64,000 bases of DNA from Orientallactaga sibirica (Eukaryota; Chordata; Mammalia; Rodentia; Dipodidae): the NCBI GenBank assembly GCA_036365145.1, contig JAEOAD010000025.1, forward strand, positions 28,095,001 to 28,159,000. The letters are read 5' to 3'. Below, piece by piece: positions 47,501-60,800 of the stretch (position 1 is its first letter; every line of letters begins with the position of its first letter). The notes under the pieces are model-generated. The model ran no database searches and was not told the origin of the DNA. It saw only the letters and a list, made by a program, of their open reading frames with translations. Made by a program: the position numbers and the translations under genes.

Positions 47501-48754
47501 TCATCAGTAACATCAGCACATCTGGCAGAGAGATAAAGAATGGTCAACCATAGAGTCCTAAGGACCAGGCCGACCTCATCAGGTAGCCCCTCCCCTCCCC
47601 CGGTCTACCTCCTCTAGTACAGGCTCCTCATCCCTTTCTCGCTGGCCTCTTTCCTCTGGTTGCTTCGTTCTTTTTTTTTTTTTTTTTTTTTTTTGAGGCA
47701 GGGTCTCACTCCAGCCCAGGCGAGCCTTGAACTCTGTGAACTCTTCTACCTCAGCCTACCAAGTGCTGGGATTACATGGCTGAGCCACCACAGCCTGCTT
47801 TCTTCCCCTCCCTCCCTCCCTCCCTTCCTCTCTCTCTCTTTTTTTCCTTTTTGGTTTTTCGAGGTAGGGTCTCACTCCAGCTCAAGCTGACCATAAATTC
47901 ACTGTGTAATCTCAGGGTGGCCTCAAACTCATGGCGATCCTTTGACATGTATGTAGTCTCAGGGTGGCTTTGAACTCACAGTGATCCTCCTACCTTTGCC
48001 TCCTGAGTGTTGGGATTAAAGGTGTGCACCACCACGCCCAGCTCCTTCTTCCTTCCTTCCACTTCTACAGTTACATAAACACTCACATACTAAAAGGATA
48101 CATGTGTATTTTTCAGGGTGAAAGGGCCCAAGATTTTTTTTTTGTTTTGGTTTATTTTATTTGATTTTTAAAAAATATTTTATGTGCAGGCGTGGTGGCG
48201 CACACCTTTAATCCCAGCACTCGGGAGGCAGAGGTAGGAGGATCGCTGTGAGTTCGAGGCCACCCTGAGACTACATAGTTAATTCCAGGTCAGCCTGGGC
48301 CAGAGTGAGACCCTACCTTGAACCCCACCAAAAAAATTTTATGTGCAGGCGTGGTGGCACACAACTGTAACCCATCCGGGCATTCGGGAGGCAGAGGTAG
48401 AGGGACAAGTTAGTTTCCTTCCACTAAACCAGAACTGGAGCTGGAGAGATGAGTGCTGGGCATGGTGACACATCCCTTTAATCTCAGCACTGGGGAGGCT
48501 GAGATAGGAGGAGTGTTGTGAGTTACAGGCTAGACTGGGCTACAGTGTGAGTTGCAGGTCAGCCTGGGCTACAGAGAGAGCCTGGCTCAAAAACAAAAGG
48601 GGCTGTGGCCAGGCATAGTGGCGCACGCCTTTAATCCCAGCACTTGGGAGGCAGAGGTAGGAGGATCATCATGAGTTCAAGGCCACCGTGAGACTACATA
48701 GTGAATTCCAGGTCAGCCTGAGCTAGAGTGAGACCCTACCTCGAAAAACCAAAA

Positions 48755-48797
<43 letters not shown>

Positions 48798-51700
48798 AAT
48801 GGACTCAGAGGGCTGGAGAGATGGCTCAGTGTTTAAAGGCATTTGCTTGCAAAGACTTCCAGCCAGGGCTTGATTACTTGGTGCCCATGTAAGGGAGAGT
48901 GGAGTTTCAAAGGGGAAAGTGGGGGGAGGGAGGGAAGTACCATGAAATATTGTCTACAATTAAGGAAGTTGTCAATAAAAAAAAAAAGAGAGCCAGGCGT
49001 GGTGGCACATGCCTTTAATCCCAGCACTCGGGAGGCAGAGGTAGGAGGATCGCTGAGAGTTCAAGGCCACCCTGAGACTACATAGTTAATTCCAGGTCAG
49101 CCTGGACCAGAGTGAAACCCTACCTTGAAAAACCAAAAAAAAAAAAATAATAATAAATAAATAAATAAATAAATAAAAAGAAAGAAAAAAAAAACAAAAC
49201 AAAAGGGGCTGGAGAGATGGCTTAGCGGCTAAGGCGCCTGCCTGCTAAGCCTAAGACTGCTGGTTCCAATGTCCAGCAGTTCCAATCTCCAGGTCCCACG
49301 TTTAGCCAGATGAAAAGTGACACAAGGGCGCAATGCTGCACTTGCCCACAAGGGGGTGCACGCATCTGGATTTCGTTCACAGCAGCTGAGACTGCTGGCA
49401 CACCCATTTCTGTCTCCCTCTCCCTCTCTATCTCTCTCTGTCTCTCTCTCCAAAAATAAATTTAAAAAAATAATTTAAAAAATTTAAAAAAAGGGGGGGG
49501 CTGGAGAGACGGCTTAGCAGTTAAGGCACTTGCCTGCAAAGCCAAAGGACCCAGGTTCGATTCCCTAGATCCCATGTAGAAGTCGGCACATGCGTCTGGA
49601 GTTCGCTTACAGCAGCTGAAAGCCCTGGCATGCCCATTCTCTCTATCCACCCCTTTCTCTCTCACTCTCTCTCAAACAAACAAACAAACAAACAAATAAA
49701 TAAATAAATAAAATATTTTTTAAAAAGAAAAAAGCACCAAAAGGCTCCCCCCCCCCGCCCCATTCTTCTTTGCCCAATCCCAGGCCCTGCTTCTTCCTGC
49801 TCTGGTCTGCCTCTAGGCTCTCAGCATCACAAGGGCATGGCCCTCTGAAGGAGGCAGGAAGGAGCCGAAGGTCAGTTTGGTGAGACTTAGATGTCACGTC
49901 CCTCTGCCCTTGGGGATATTACTACCCCGTGGGCACGCAAAAGGGGAAAGCTTCTGCTAAATGCTCAGAAATAGAGCTCTCCAGCCTCGCTATTTTTAAC
50001 CCCCTATGCTTTATATTCTTAGCTGCTGCGTGGGAGAGATGGGAAGGAGAGAGAGAAAAGGCTGGAAGAAAGCAGCTGGTGAAGAATGACAGTATCCAGG
50101 CCCTGAGAGGAGGAATTTCATGTGCAGTCTCATGCAGGTTCTGGCTTCAGATGCCCCCAAACCTGAACTCAAACCCGAGGCCTGCTGTTTCCTTCCCCTG
50201 GCTTTAGGTGGCAAGTCTGCCAATGCAGACAGGCTCTGAGAAGTGAGACTGGGAAAGAGCCAGTTCCACTGCCAGCACCAGCGTCCCTCTAGTCTGACTC
50301 TTCCCTAACCTTCTTCCTCAGGGTCACCCAGCTGCATTCCCGTTTTTTTTTTTTTGTTTGTTTGTTTGTTTTTGCTTTTCGAGGCAGGGTCTCACTCTAG
50401 TCCAGGCTGACCTGGAATTCACTATATAGTCTCAGGGTGGCCTCGAACTCACAGTGATCCTCTTACCTCTGCCTCCCGAGTGCTGGGATTAAAGGTGTGC
50501 ACCACCACGCCTGGCTCCTGTATCTGATAGTTGGGATTCTGGCTGAGAAGTCAACTGCCCTGAGCACATCTGGTCTGAGTTACTGTGTCATTTTCATTAA
50601 AGCCAGTGTCTCTTTGGGCATGCAAGAACCACAGAAATGAATGCATATTGTAAGAAGTCCCTGTCTAGTCCACGACCAAAGGCAGAATTCAGCCTTCCAC
50701 TGCAATAGATAACACTTTTTCCCAACAGTCACCCTCCCATCAAGGCTACAAAAAGAGAGGGTCTAAGGACAGACCATCTCCCACTCTGAATGCGGACTCT
50801 GGCTGACCTTTGAACCGGCCCGCCGCTGTCTTCCAGAGCAGGCAGCCATCGTGGATCAGCTTGCGCCGCAGAAGCTCCTCTCGGCCAAAGGGGCCCTTGC
50901 CAGGCACCGGCGCCTGGGCCCGAGAATCCATGCGGTTGTAGATTTCCTGTAGGCGGGCCCCTTTCTCCAGCTCATGCACATCCTGGTCCACATTGGACAG
51001 CAACTCCTTCACAAGACCCAGTGCCGTTATCAGGTCCTGGCGCTCCTCCTCGATCCCTGGCACAGGAGAATTGGCAGGAGAGCTGGATTAGCCAGGGTGC
51101 TATTCTAGTCCAATTCCCACCGAATCTTGCTACTACCTTTAGAGGCCGTCTAGGGAGCCCCTACCTGGTCCCTTCCCTTCCCATGGCTGTCCTGAGTCCT
51201 GGTGTCCCCTGCCCACGCTGCCCTCCTCACCATGGGTATGTTGCAGGATTCTGTTGATGAGCACTGGGTACTTGGTGATGCGCTGTGTCACCAGCAGGAT
51301 GCACTCCTGAACCCCATGCCGCTTCAGCACAGCAGAGCGTGTCACTTTCTGTAAGGGAAGGACCTCAGGCTAAAGGTGATGGAGAGACTGGTAGCCCAAG
51401 GTCTGATACTGGCCCTGCTCTGGCCATTTACTCTCACTGGACTAGATGACAGTTTGTGGAGAGTGAGGATAAGAATGCCACAGGTTTGGGGGCCTGAGGA
51501 TATGGCTCAGCAGTTAAAGGTGCTTGCCTGCAAAGCCTGCCAGCTGGATTCAATTCCCCAGCCCTCATGAAAAGCCAGATGCACAAACTGTTCCATGTAT
51601 CTAGAGTTGGTTTGCAGCAGCCAGAGGCCTTGGCACGCCCTTTCTCCTTCTCTGCTTAGTAATAAATTAAATCGTATTTATTTTATTTTACTTATTTGAG

Positions 51701-52995
51701 AGAGAGGAAGAGAAAGAGAGTGAGAGAGAACGGGCACACTAGGACCATCATCAGCCACTGCAAATGAAGTCCAGACGCATGTACCACCTTGTGCATCTGG
51801 CCTACGTGGGTCCTAGGGAAATCGAACCTGGGTCATTTGACTTCACAAACACCTTAACTGCTAGGGCTGGAGAGATGGCATAGCGGTTAAGGCACTTGCC
51901 TGCATAACCTAAGAACCCATGTTCAACTCTCCAGATCTCATGTAAGCCAGATGCACAAAGGTGAGGCAAGTGCAGGGTCACACATGCCCACTAGGACTAG
52001 GTGGTGCAAGTGTCTGGAGTTTGATTTCAGTGGCTGAGGCCAATTTTCTGTCTCTCTCTCAAAAGAAAAAAAATTTTTTTTTTTTGGTTTTTCGAGGTAG
52101 GGTCTCACTCTAGCTCAGGCTGACCTGGAATTCACTATGTAGTCTCAGGGTGGCCTCGAACTCATGGCAATCCTCCTACCTCTGCCTCCCGAGTGCTGGG
52201 ATTAAAGGCGTGCGCCACTACGCCCAGCTAAGAAAAATTATTTTTAGGGTTGGGGAAATGGCTTAGCGGTTAAGGCGTTTGCCTGCGAAACCTGAGGACC
52301 TGAGTTCGATTCCCCAGGACCCATATAAGCCAGATGCACAAGAGGGCACATGCGTCTGGAGTTCATTTGCAGTGCCTGGAGGCCCTGGCATGCCCATTCT
52401 CTCTTTCTCTCTCTCTCAAATAAATAAATAAGTAAATAAGTAATTTTTTTTTAAGTATTTTTAAAACTTTAAAACAAAGCCGGGCATGGTGGCATACACC
52501 TTTCATCCCAGCACTTCGGAGGCAGAGGTAGGAGGACAGCTTTGAGTTTGAGGCCAGCCTGAGACTACATAGTGAATTCTAGGTCAGCCTGGGCTAGAGT
52601 GAGACTACCTCAAAAAACAAACAACAACAAAAAAAACTTAAAATGGGGGGCTTAGCAGTTAAGGCACTTGCCTGTGAAGCATAAGGACTCAGTTTGACTC
52701 TCCAGGTCCCACATAAGCCAGCACACAAAGTGATGTATGCAAATGTGTAAGGTCACACATGCACACAAAGGGAAGCACGAGTCTGGAGTTTGATTGTGAT
52801 GGTTGAGGCACTGAAGCGCCAATTCTCTCTCTCTCTCTCTCACACACACAAATAAAAACAGGGAGCTGGAGAAATAGCTTAGGAGATAAGGTGTTTGCCT
52901 GCAAAGCCAAAGGACCCAGGACCTACATATGGCAGATGCACAAGATGGTGCATGGGTCTGGAGTTCGCAATGGATGGAAGCCCTGGCATGCCTAT

Positions 52996-53026
<31 letters not shown>

Positions 53027-54752
53027 CTCTTTCTCTCTCTCTCTCTCGCAAATAAATAAATAAATAAAAATAAAATATTTAATTCCAGGGGGATGGAGAG
53101 ATGGCTTAGCGGTTAAGGCGTTTGCCTGCAAAGTCAAAGGATCCTGGTTTGATTCACCAGGACCCAGGTAAGCCAGATGCACAAGGGGGCACATGCATCT
53201 GGAGTTCATTTGCAGTGGCCGGAGGCCCTGGCTCCACCATTCTCTCCCTCACTCTTTCTCTCTCCCTCTGTTCCTTTTTCTTTCTCAAATAAATAAATTT
53301 ATTTTTTTTAAAAGTTGATACTGTGTGTCTTCCCTAGAAGACACTACTTAATCCCAGCACCCAGGGAGTAGAGGTAGGATCGCCATGAGTTCGAGGCCAC
53401 TCAGAGAATACAGAGTGAATTCTAGGTCATCATGTGCTAGCTAGAGTGAGACCCTACTTCGAAAAACCAAAAAATATATGTATATCTAAAATGGTGTATT
53501 TCTAAAAAGAATAAAGAATGTAGCAGGTTTGTGGTGAGGCCCAACCCAAGAAAAGTGCATGGAAAACCACTCCAACATGTGAGTGAGCAGCTGAGTGTCT
53601 GCCCTCGACACAGGCACAGCTCTGACATGATACTCCTGAGAGAGGCTGGGTTTGGGCCATGACACAGGCTCTGAGCCTGGGGCCTTGAGAGGAGTGCTTA
53701 CCCGTATGAACTGCTGGAAGCGTTTATCTCGAGCACACAGTTCCTTATAGAGCTTTAAGGCCTTGGTGTGGCGACTGCAGAATTCTGAGTAGGTCTTGCG
53801 CATCTGCTCCGCACTGGGACCTGAAAACTACAAGTGGGGAGAGGGAGTCGATCAGCACTTCCCACAGAGCCAGGCCCTACCCCCGGGGTACACCTTGGGC
53901 CTGCCACACAGGCTGGCTTCCTTCTTTCCAGTTCTCCCTGGCTCCCTTCCAGCCACCATGATATAGCTGGGGGCCAGAAATGCTCACCTCTTATGGACGT
54001 TATCCAGGGTTCCGCTTTTTCTCACCTGGCTGATGAGCAGGTCACCCAAACGATGGATGACAAAGTTCCGGGCGCTGCCCGGGCACAGGGACTGGCGTCG
54101 GCGTTCTAACAGCTGGCTGAGGAAGCGTGTGTGTATGTCACTAAGCTCATCCACACAGGGGAACAGGCCCTGGACCACTGCCGGCTCCACATGTAACTCT
54201 TCCAGCATCCCGGTGCGGAAAAGGCGCGTCATGATCTTCAAGGTCCTCACATGATGCAGCTCTGTTTGGATGAGCTCTGTGGGGACAATGGGACATGGGC
54301 CCTTCTACATTTGGCCCTTCCAGGTTACCATCTGCATTGCTGTGACCTCAGATCATTGGCTAGTTCTCTGTTATCTTGATTTCTTGCCATCCAGCCACAA
54401 ACTACTTCCGGGGCCAGAATGATGTGCCTTACACATGTCTAGGTCTCCCACAGTCCCCAGCACAATGTTGGGCACGAAAGACACAGTGTGAAGACTGAGA
54501 GTGTACTGAATTGAGAGGCCTTGGGAGCTGCATCTGGTGGTACCTGCCAGCAATTCCAGCACACTGGAGGCTAAGGCAGGATAACAGAGTTTAAAGCCAG
54601 CCTGGCTGTGAAGCCTAAGGACCCAGGTTTGATTCTCCGGGTCCCACCTAAGCCAGATGCACAAGGCGATGATGCGTGCATCTGGAATTTGTTTGCATTG
54701 GCTAGAGGCCCTGGCGTGCCCATTCTCTCTCTCCCTCCTTCCCTCTGTCTCA

Positions 54753-54805
<53 letters not shown>

Positions 54806-57800
54806 TTTGGTTTTTGGAGGTAGGGTCTTACTCTGGTCCAGGCTGACCTGGAATTAGTCTCAGGGTGGCCTCGAACTCACGGCGATCCTCCTACCTCTGC
54901 CTCCCAAGTGCTGGAATTAAAGGCGTGTGCCACCACACTCGGCTTAAATAAATAAATTACAAAAAAAAAAAAAAAAAAGGCTGGAGAGATGGCTTAGTGG
55001 TTAAGGCAAAGCCAAAGGATCCCGGTTTGACTCTCCAGGACCCATGTAAGCCGGATGCACAAGGGGACGCATGCATCTGGAGTTTGTTTGCAGTGCCTAG
55101 AGGCCCTGGTGTGCCCCTTCTCTCTCTCCCTCCTTCCCTCTGTCTCAAATAAATTAATTAATTTAAAAAAAAAAAAAAAAAAAGGCTGGAGAGATGGCTT
55201 AGTGGTTAAGGCAAAGCCAAAGGATCTCAGTTTGACTCTCCAGGACCCATGTAAGCCTGATGCACAAGGGGACGCATGCATCTGGAGTTGGTTTGCAGTG
55301 CCTGGAGGCCATGGTACACCCACATTCTCTCTCTCTTTCTCTGTCTGTCGGTCTCAAATAAATAAATAAAAATAAACAATTGTTTTAAAGCTAAAAAATA
55401 AATTAACAAAAAAGAGAGAGAGATAGAAGCCCAGGAGCAGCCTGATGCCAGATGTGGAGGTCAATGGGTAGAAAGGAAAGGGTCCCGTGAGGCAGGAGCT
55501 GGCACAAAGACGGATGCAGACAAGCAAGGCCTGCTCACCATAGATGACATCTTGCTGTTTCATCACCTCCTTCTTGTGCTGCTGCAGGAAGCTGCCATCC
55601 ACTGCAAGGCTCCAGGAGTCAGCCGCAAAGTCCTTCTCATCCATCTCAAAGTCACTCATCAGCTTGTTGTAGATTACCTCTGCACCTGGGGCACCAGCGG
55701 GCGAAGCTGAGTTGCCCTCCCTGGGGCCTGGGCCCTTCCCGGGTGCTTCCCAGGCTCCTCGCACCAGCCACTCATGCAGCAAAGTCCTCGGATCTGCTCA
55801 CCTTCATCAATAAGGGATTCCACGGACAGGGTTCGGTTCCGCATGTTGAGGGAGTCCGTGGACTGGGAGAGGATCCGGCGCAGCCCCAAGGGAGACTCAT
55901 CGTTGAAATGTCTGAAGGAAGTACAGGCCATGTGCATCACCCTCACATGGGCAGGAGACCCCTTCCCAGGTGGTAAGCCAAGGCGGGGATCCGGGTGGGG
56001 GGGCAGCTCTCCTGCATTCTTACCCATCCGTCTATGGACATGAATTTGGGGCTGAAAAGGGAGCTCACCCAGCAATGTTGGTGGTGGAGACACTCTTGGC
56101 TAAAGACAAGGAGGAGCGGCCTCGGCGGGAGCCAAGCAGGGACTGCCGGAAGCTGTCGGAAGGGTAGATGGCAGAGGTTGGCCGCTCCCGGGTGGTTGCT
56201 GTGGGGAGAGGCCCAGCAGGCGAAAATCAAACTCCCCAGGCCTCTGGCCTCCCAGGGTCCTCAACTACAGTGTAGACAAACCCTCCAGCTCATCCTGAGC
56301 CCCTCTCTAGTTGAAGGAAGATGACCACATGATCACAACGGTGCCACCTTACCCTGGTGTGATCCTGCAGCATTCATAAACAGCTTTTTCTTATCTTTTC
56401 TCCTCCCCAAAATAAGCTCACAAGCATTTTTTTTTGGGGGGGGGTTCGAGATAGGGTCTTCCTCTAGCCCAGGCTGACCTGGAACTCACTATGTAGTCTC
56501 AGGGTGGCCTTGAACTCATGGTGATCCTCCTACCTCTGCCTCCCGAGTGCTGGGATTAAAGGCGTGCGCCACCACGCCCGGCTTCACAAGCAAATTTGAT
56601 CCCAGAAAGGTGAAAAATACCTGTCTAGGTTGACTCTGCCTGGTGAGCAGGAACTTGGGCACCACACTTTTTTTTTTCCTGGTTTTTTTGAGGTAGGGTC
56701 TCACTCTAGCTTAGGCTGACCTGGAATTCACTACATAGTCTCAGGGTGGCCTCGAACTCACGGCAATTCTCCTACCTCTGCCTCCCAAGTGCTATAATTA
56801 AAAGGCGTGTGCTACCATACCTGGCCTGTATAACACTTGCTGAGCTGACACTTGACAAGCTGCCACCAACACTCCCTAAGTGCAGTGTATCTAACTGACA
56901 ATGATACAAGATGGGGCCAGACTCAGATGACCAGTCATCCTTGTCTGCCCCTCACCCACTTACTCTTCTGTCCTGCCACCAAGAATAAGCACAGGTTTGA
57001 CCTCAGGGGGGCAGCAGAGCCCACGGGCTCAGCAGCCTGGTACCAAGGCAGGCGAGGGAACCCCTCCAGTACTGTAAAGAAAGTGCAAGAGAAAAGCAAA
57101 AGAGGCCTGGCAGGGTGGTGCACTTGGGACGCAGAAGTAGGAGGATCGAGATGAGTTTGATGCCACCCTGAGACTACATAGTGAATTCCAGGTCAGCCTG
57201 GGCTGAAGTAAGTGAGACCTTATTTCAAAAAACCAAAAATAATAATATATTTTTTTAACTTTTTAAAAATTGTTTTTATTTATTTTTGGAGAGAGACACA
57301 GAGAGAGAGAGAGAGAGGGAGAGGGAGAGAGACAGAGATGGGCACGCCAGCAGTGTCTCAGCTGCTGTGAACGAAATCCAGATGTGTGCGCCCCCTTGTG
57401 GTCAAGTGTGGCATTGCGCCCTTGCGTCACTTGGCATCTGGCTAAATGCGGGACCTGGAGATTGGAACCAGGTTCTTCAGCTTAGCAGGCAGGCGCCTTA
57501 ACCGCTAAGCCATCTCTCCAGCCCAAATAATAATTTTTAAAAAGGCAAAAGAGAACGTGGGACTTGATCTCTACAGACAGACTATTGAGAGAAACAGTGA
57601 GGGGCAGCTGCCTTCCTGCGGGTTGAAGGCTGAACCACTGAGCCAGGCTGGGATTCAAACTTACATGAAGGATCTTAAGAAACAGAATGTATCACGTGCA
57701 GTTGATAAGAAAATTGTGGGCTGGAGAGATGGCTTAGCAGTTAAGAGCTTGCCTATGAAGCCTAAGGACCCCGGTTCGAGGCTCAGCTCCCCAGTACCCA

Positions 57801-60800
57801 TGTAAAACCAGATGCACAAGGTGGCGCATACATCTGGGGTTCATTTGCAATGGCTGGAAGCCCTGGTAGGTCTGTTCTCTCCCTCTCCCTCTGTTGCTAA
57901 TAAATAAACAAACAAAAACTTTTTTTTAAGAAATCATCACTTAAAAAAAAATAAATTAAAAAATTGTAGCTGTTTGCGTCCTTGTTCAGAATAGGCTTCT
58001 TCAGCCAGGAATGTCTAAGGGAGGATGCTCAGATGGTCCCTGGTCCTTCAAGGCCATCTAAGCTAAGAGGAGTACATCAATCAGGGAAGGTGTCAAACTT
58101 AATGAGGCTGAATACCTCTGTGGCTTTTTTTTTATTATTATTGTTTTATTTATTTATTTATTTGAGACAGATGAACGGAGAGAGAGAATGGGCAAGCCAG
58201 GGCCTCTAGTGACTGCAAACGAACTCCAGATGAATGCACCATGGTGTGCATCTGGCTAACATGGGACCTGGAGACTCGAACCTGGGTCCTTGGACTTCAC
58301 AGGCATGTGCTTTCATGGCTAAGCCATCTCTCCAGCCCACCTCTGTGGCTTCTTTATTCGAGCTTTAGGGATAGTTATTAACTTCTTAGTTCCCTCTAGT
58401 TTTCAGGGAAGGTTATTGACCCTTCAAGTACTCACTCTTACTTCGCAGAGAGACAGACTGCAAGGCGGTGTTGTTCTTCAGCAGTGCAGCTTTCTGTTGC
58501 TGCAAGGCAGGAAAAAGGGCAGAGCGTCACCAAGACAGCTGTCTCCCAAGGGTCATCCCACCCACCCCCCCCCGAAGAAGGACAAAGCTGGCCCTACGAT
58601 TAAGGGCATTAGGGGAGCTAAACTCAAGCGCCGTGGGGATGTGTCCATAGCAGCAGGCCTGAGGCTGAGGGTCTGGGCCACCCCACGGTGAGAAGAGGGG
58701 TTGAGGAACACAAGGTAGCATATGATGGCAAGGCGTGCGGGTAAGCACACACTCACCGCGTTCTCCCCCGGCCCTCTGCCCGCCCTGGGGCCTCACCTTC
58801 TGCTTGACCTTGGTGCAGTTGGCTAGGGTGTCTTTACAGCGGTTGTGGATGGTCACACTGCAGGCTGGGTGGGTGGGGCAGAGAAGATGAAGGGAAAGCT
58901 GGATGGTACCACAGCAGACACACAACTCCCCCTGCTACACATTCATCCCTCACACACTCTCCTTCCTTCCCAGAATCCTCAGACATAACCACACCCCCAG
59001 TCCCTGTCCCCTGCCCCCTCTTCCTTCAAGCAGGAAATGAAGTGGGAGGGAAGTGGTTGGGCAATCATGAACCAAAGCTGGCTGGAGACAGGAGCAGAGC
59101 AAGGGTCCTGACTGCTGCCTGAGACGAGCTGGAGAAGCGCAGAGGAGGGAGGAAGGCCTGGCAGATGGGCTGTGCACTCCCACAGACACCAGAAGGTGCC
59201 AGCGAGGCAGCCAGGGAGACTCAACATTCCTTGGGCCCTGGGGAAATGTTCCGTGCTCACTTACCCTACAACCCTTAACAGGTAGACCCCACTTGCCCTC
59301 TTTTTATGGGTGAAGACTTTGTCCTGGACAGTTTATTCACCAGCCCTGGCCACCAAGCTGATGAAGAGCTGGGATTTCAACTCAGATGTGGGGCTGGAGA
59401 TGGCTCAGCGGTTAAGGCACTTGCCTGCAAAGCCTAAGGACCCAGGTTTGATTCCCCAGGACCCACATAAGCCAGATGTACAAGGTGGCGCATGGTGTCT
59501 GGAGTTCATTTGCAGTGACTGAAGGTCCTGGTGCGCCCATTCTCCCGCCCTCTTTCTTTCTTGTTTTTAAAAAATTTTTCTTTATTCACATTTATTTGAG
59601 AGAGAAAGAATAAGAGATAGATAGAAACCGAATGGGCACGCCAGGGAACCTAGCCACTGCAAAGGAATTCCAGATGCATGCACCATCTTGCACATCTGGT
59701 TTACACGGGTCCTGGAGAATCAAACCTGGGTCATTAGGCTTCGCAGGTAAGTGCCTTTACCGCTTAGCTATCTCTCTTTCAAATAAATAAATAATATATT
59801 AAACTCAGAAGTGCTTGAGCCCAAAGCCAAGATCCCCATGTGTATGCCAGTGACTTCTGGCAGAGCTTAAGCATTTCAATGGCTGGATGCTCACACCCTT
59901 TCCTGCCCAGCCTGGCAGACTCCCGCATCAACTCCAGTCAGGTTGCATTCTCCCTTCCAAGCCCAGGAAGTCCTACACTCCATCTGTCCCTCCTCCATCT
60001 ATCCTCTACCTCACCTTGCCATCGAGTAGCAGAGAAGAGGAGGAGAAAGGACTCGCCAAGCCTACTCATGGGACTAGGACTGTCCCCTTACTGAGGGACT
60101 TGTCCCCTTACTTGATGGGCTTGTTCTCGGCCCTTGGCCCTCTCCAGCCTCCCCTTCCCTGGCAAACACTACAGGAAACTCTGCGAACTCTCACAGACAA
60201 TAGCCAGCACCGCGGCTCACTTCCACAAATACAAGGCGCACAGGGCGGGGAGGAGGACGCTGAGGCAGCACCTAGCCCTTCCCCCAGCTCCCTGCTCCTA
60301 TCCTCAACACCTCATGTCTCTGGATCGAACCTCCGCTTTCCACCTGCTCTCAAAATAGTGCTGCCTGCCTCCCCAGTTCCCCTGGCAACAAGCTTCCGGA
60401 TTGGGTATTTTGTCAGGTCTGGAGAGGGATCTAGATTGGGGTTCCCTCCTCATCCTCCTAGCTCTAATTGAACACTGAAGAAACAGGAAGGCAGGTCTCA
60501 CTGCTCTTTCCGGGGTTCCTTTCCCAAGTTCTATAGGGAGTTGGAGGCTAGAGGCCTGGTTGAGCTGAAGGTCACAACAACCCATCCTGGTCTGATTAGA
60601 GAGAGGCCCAGGAGTGCAGGCTGAGCTCAACCCTCTGCACAGGGGAGGCAGGCGCTCCTCGCTGTCCCTCGGGTCCACATAAAGATGAGTGCTCTGGACC
60701 CCAGCTCCCATCACACACATACTGTATTTCATTCTCAGGGGCTAATCAGACCAAACTTTAAGATAAGACAGGGGGTCCTCATCTCATCCTGTCCTCAGAA

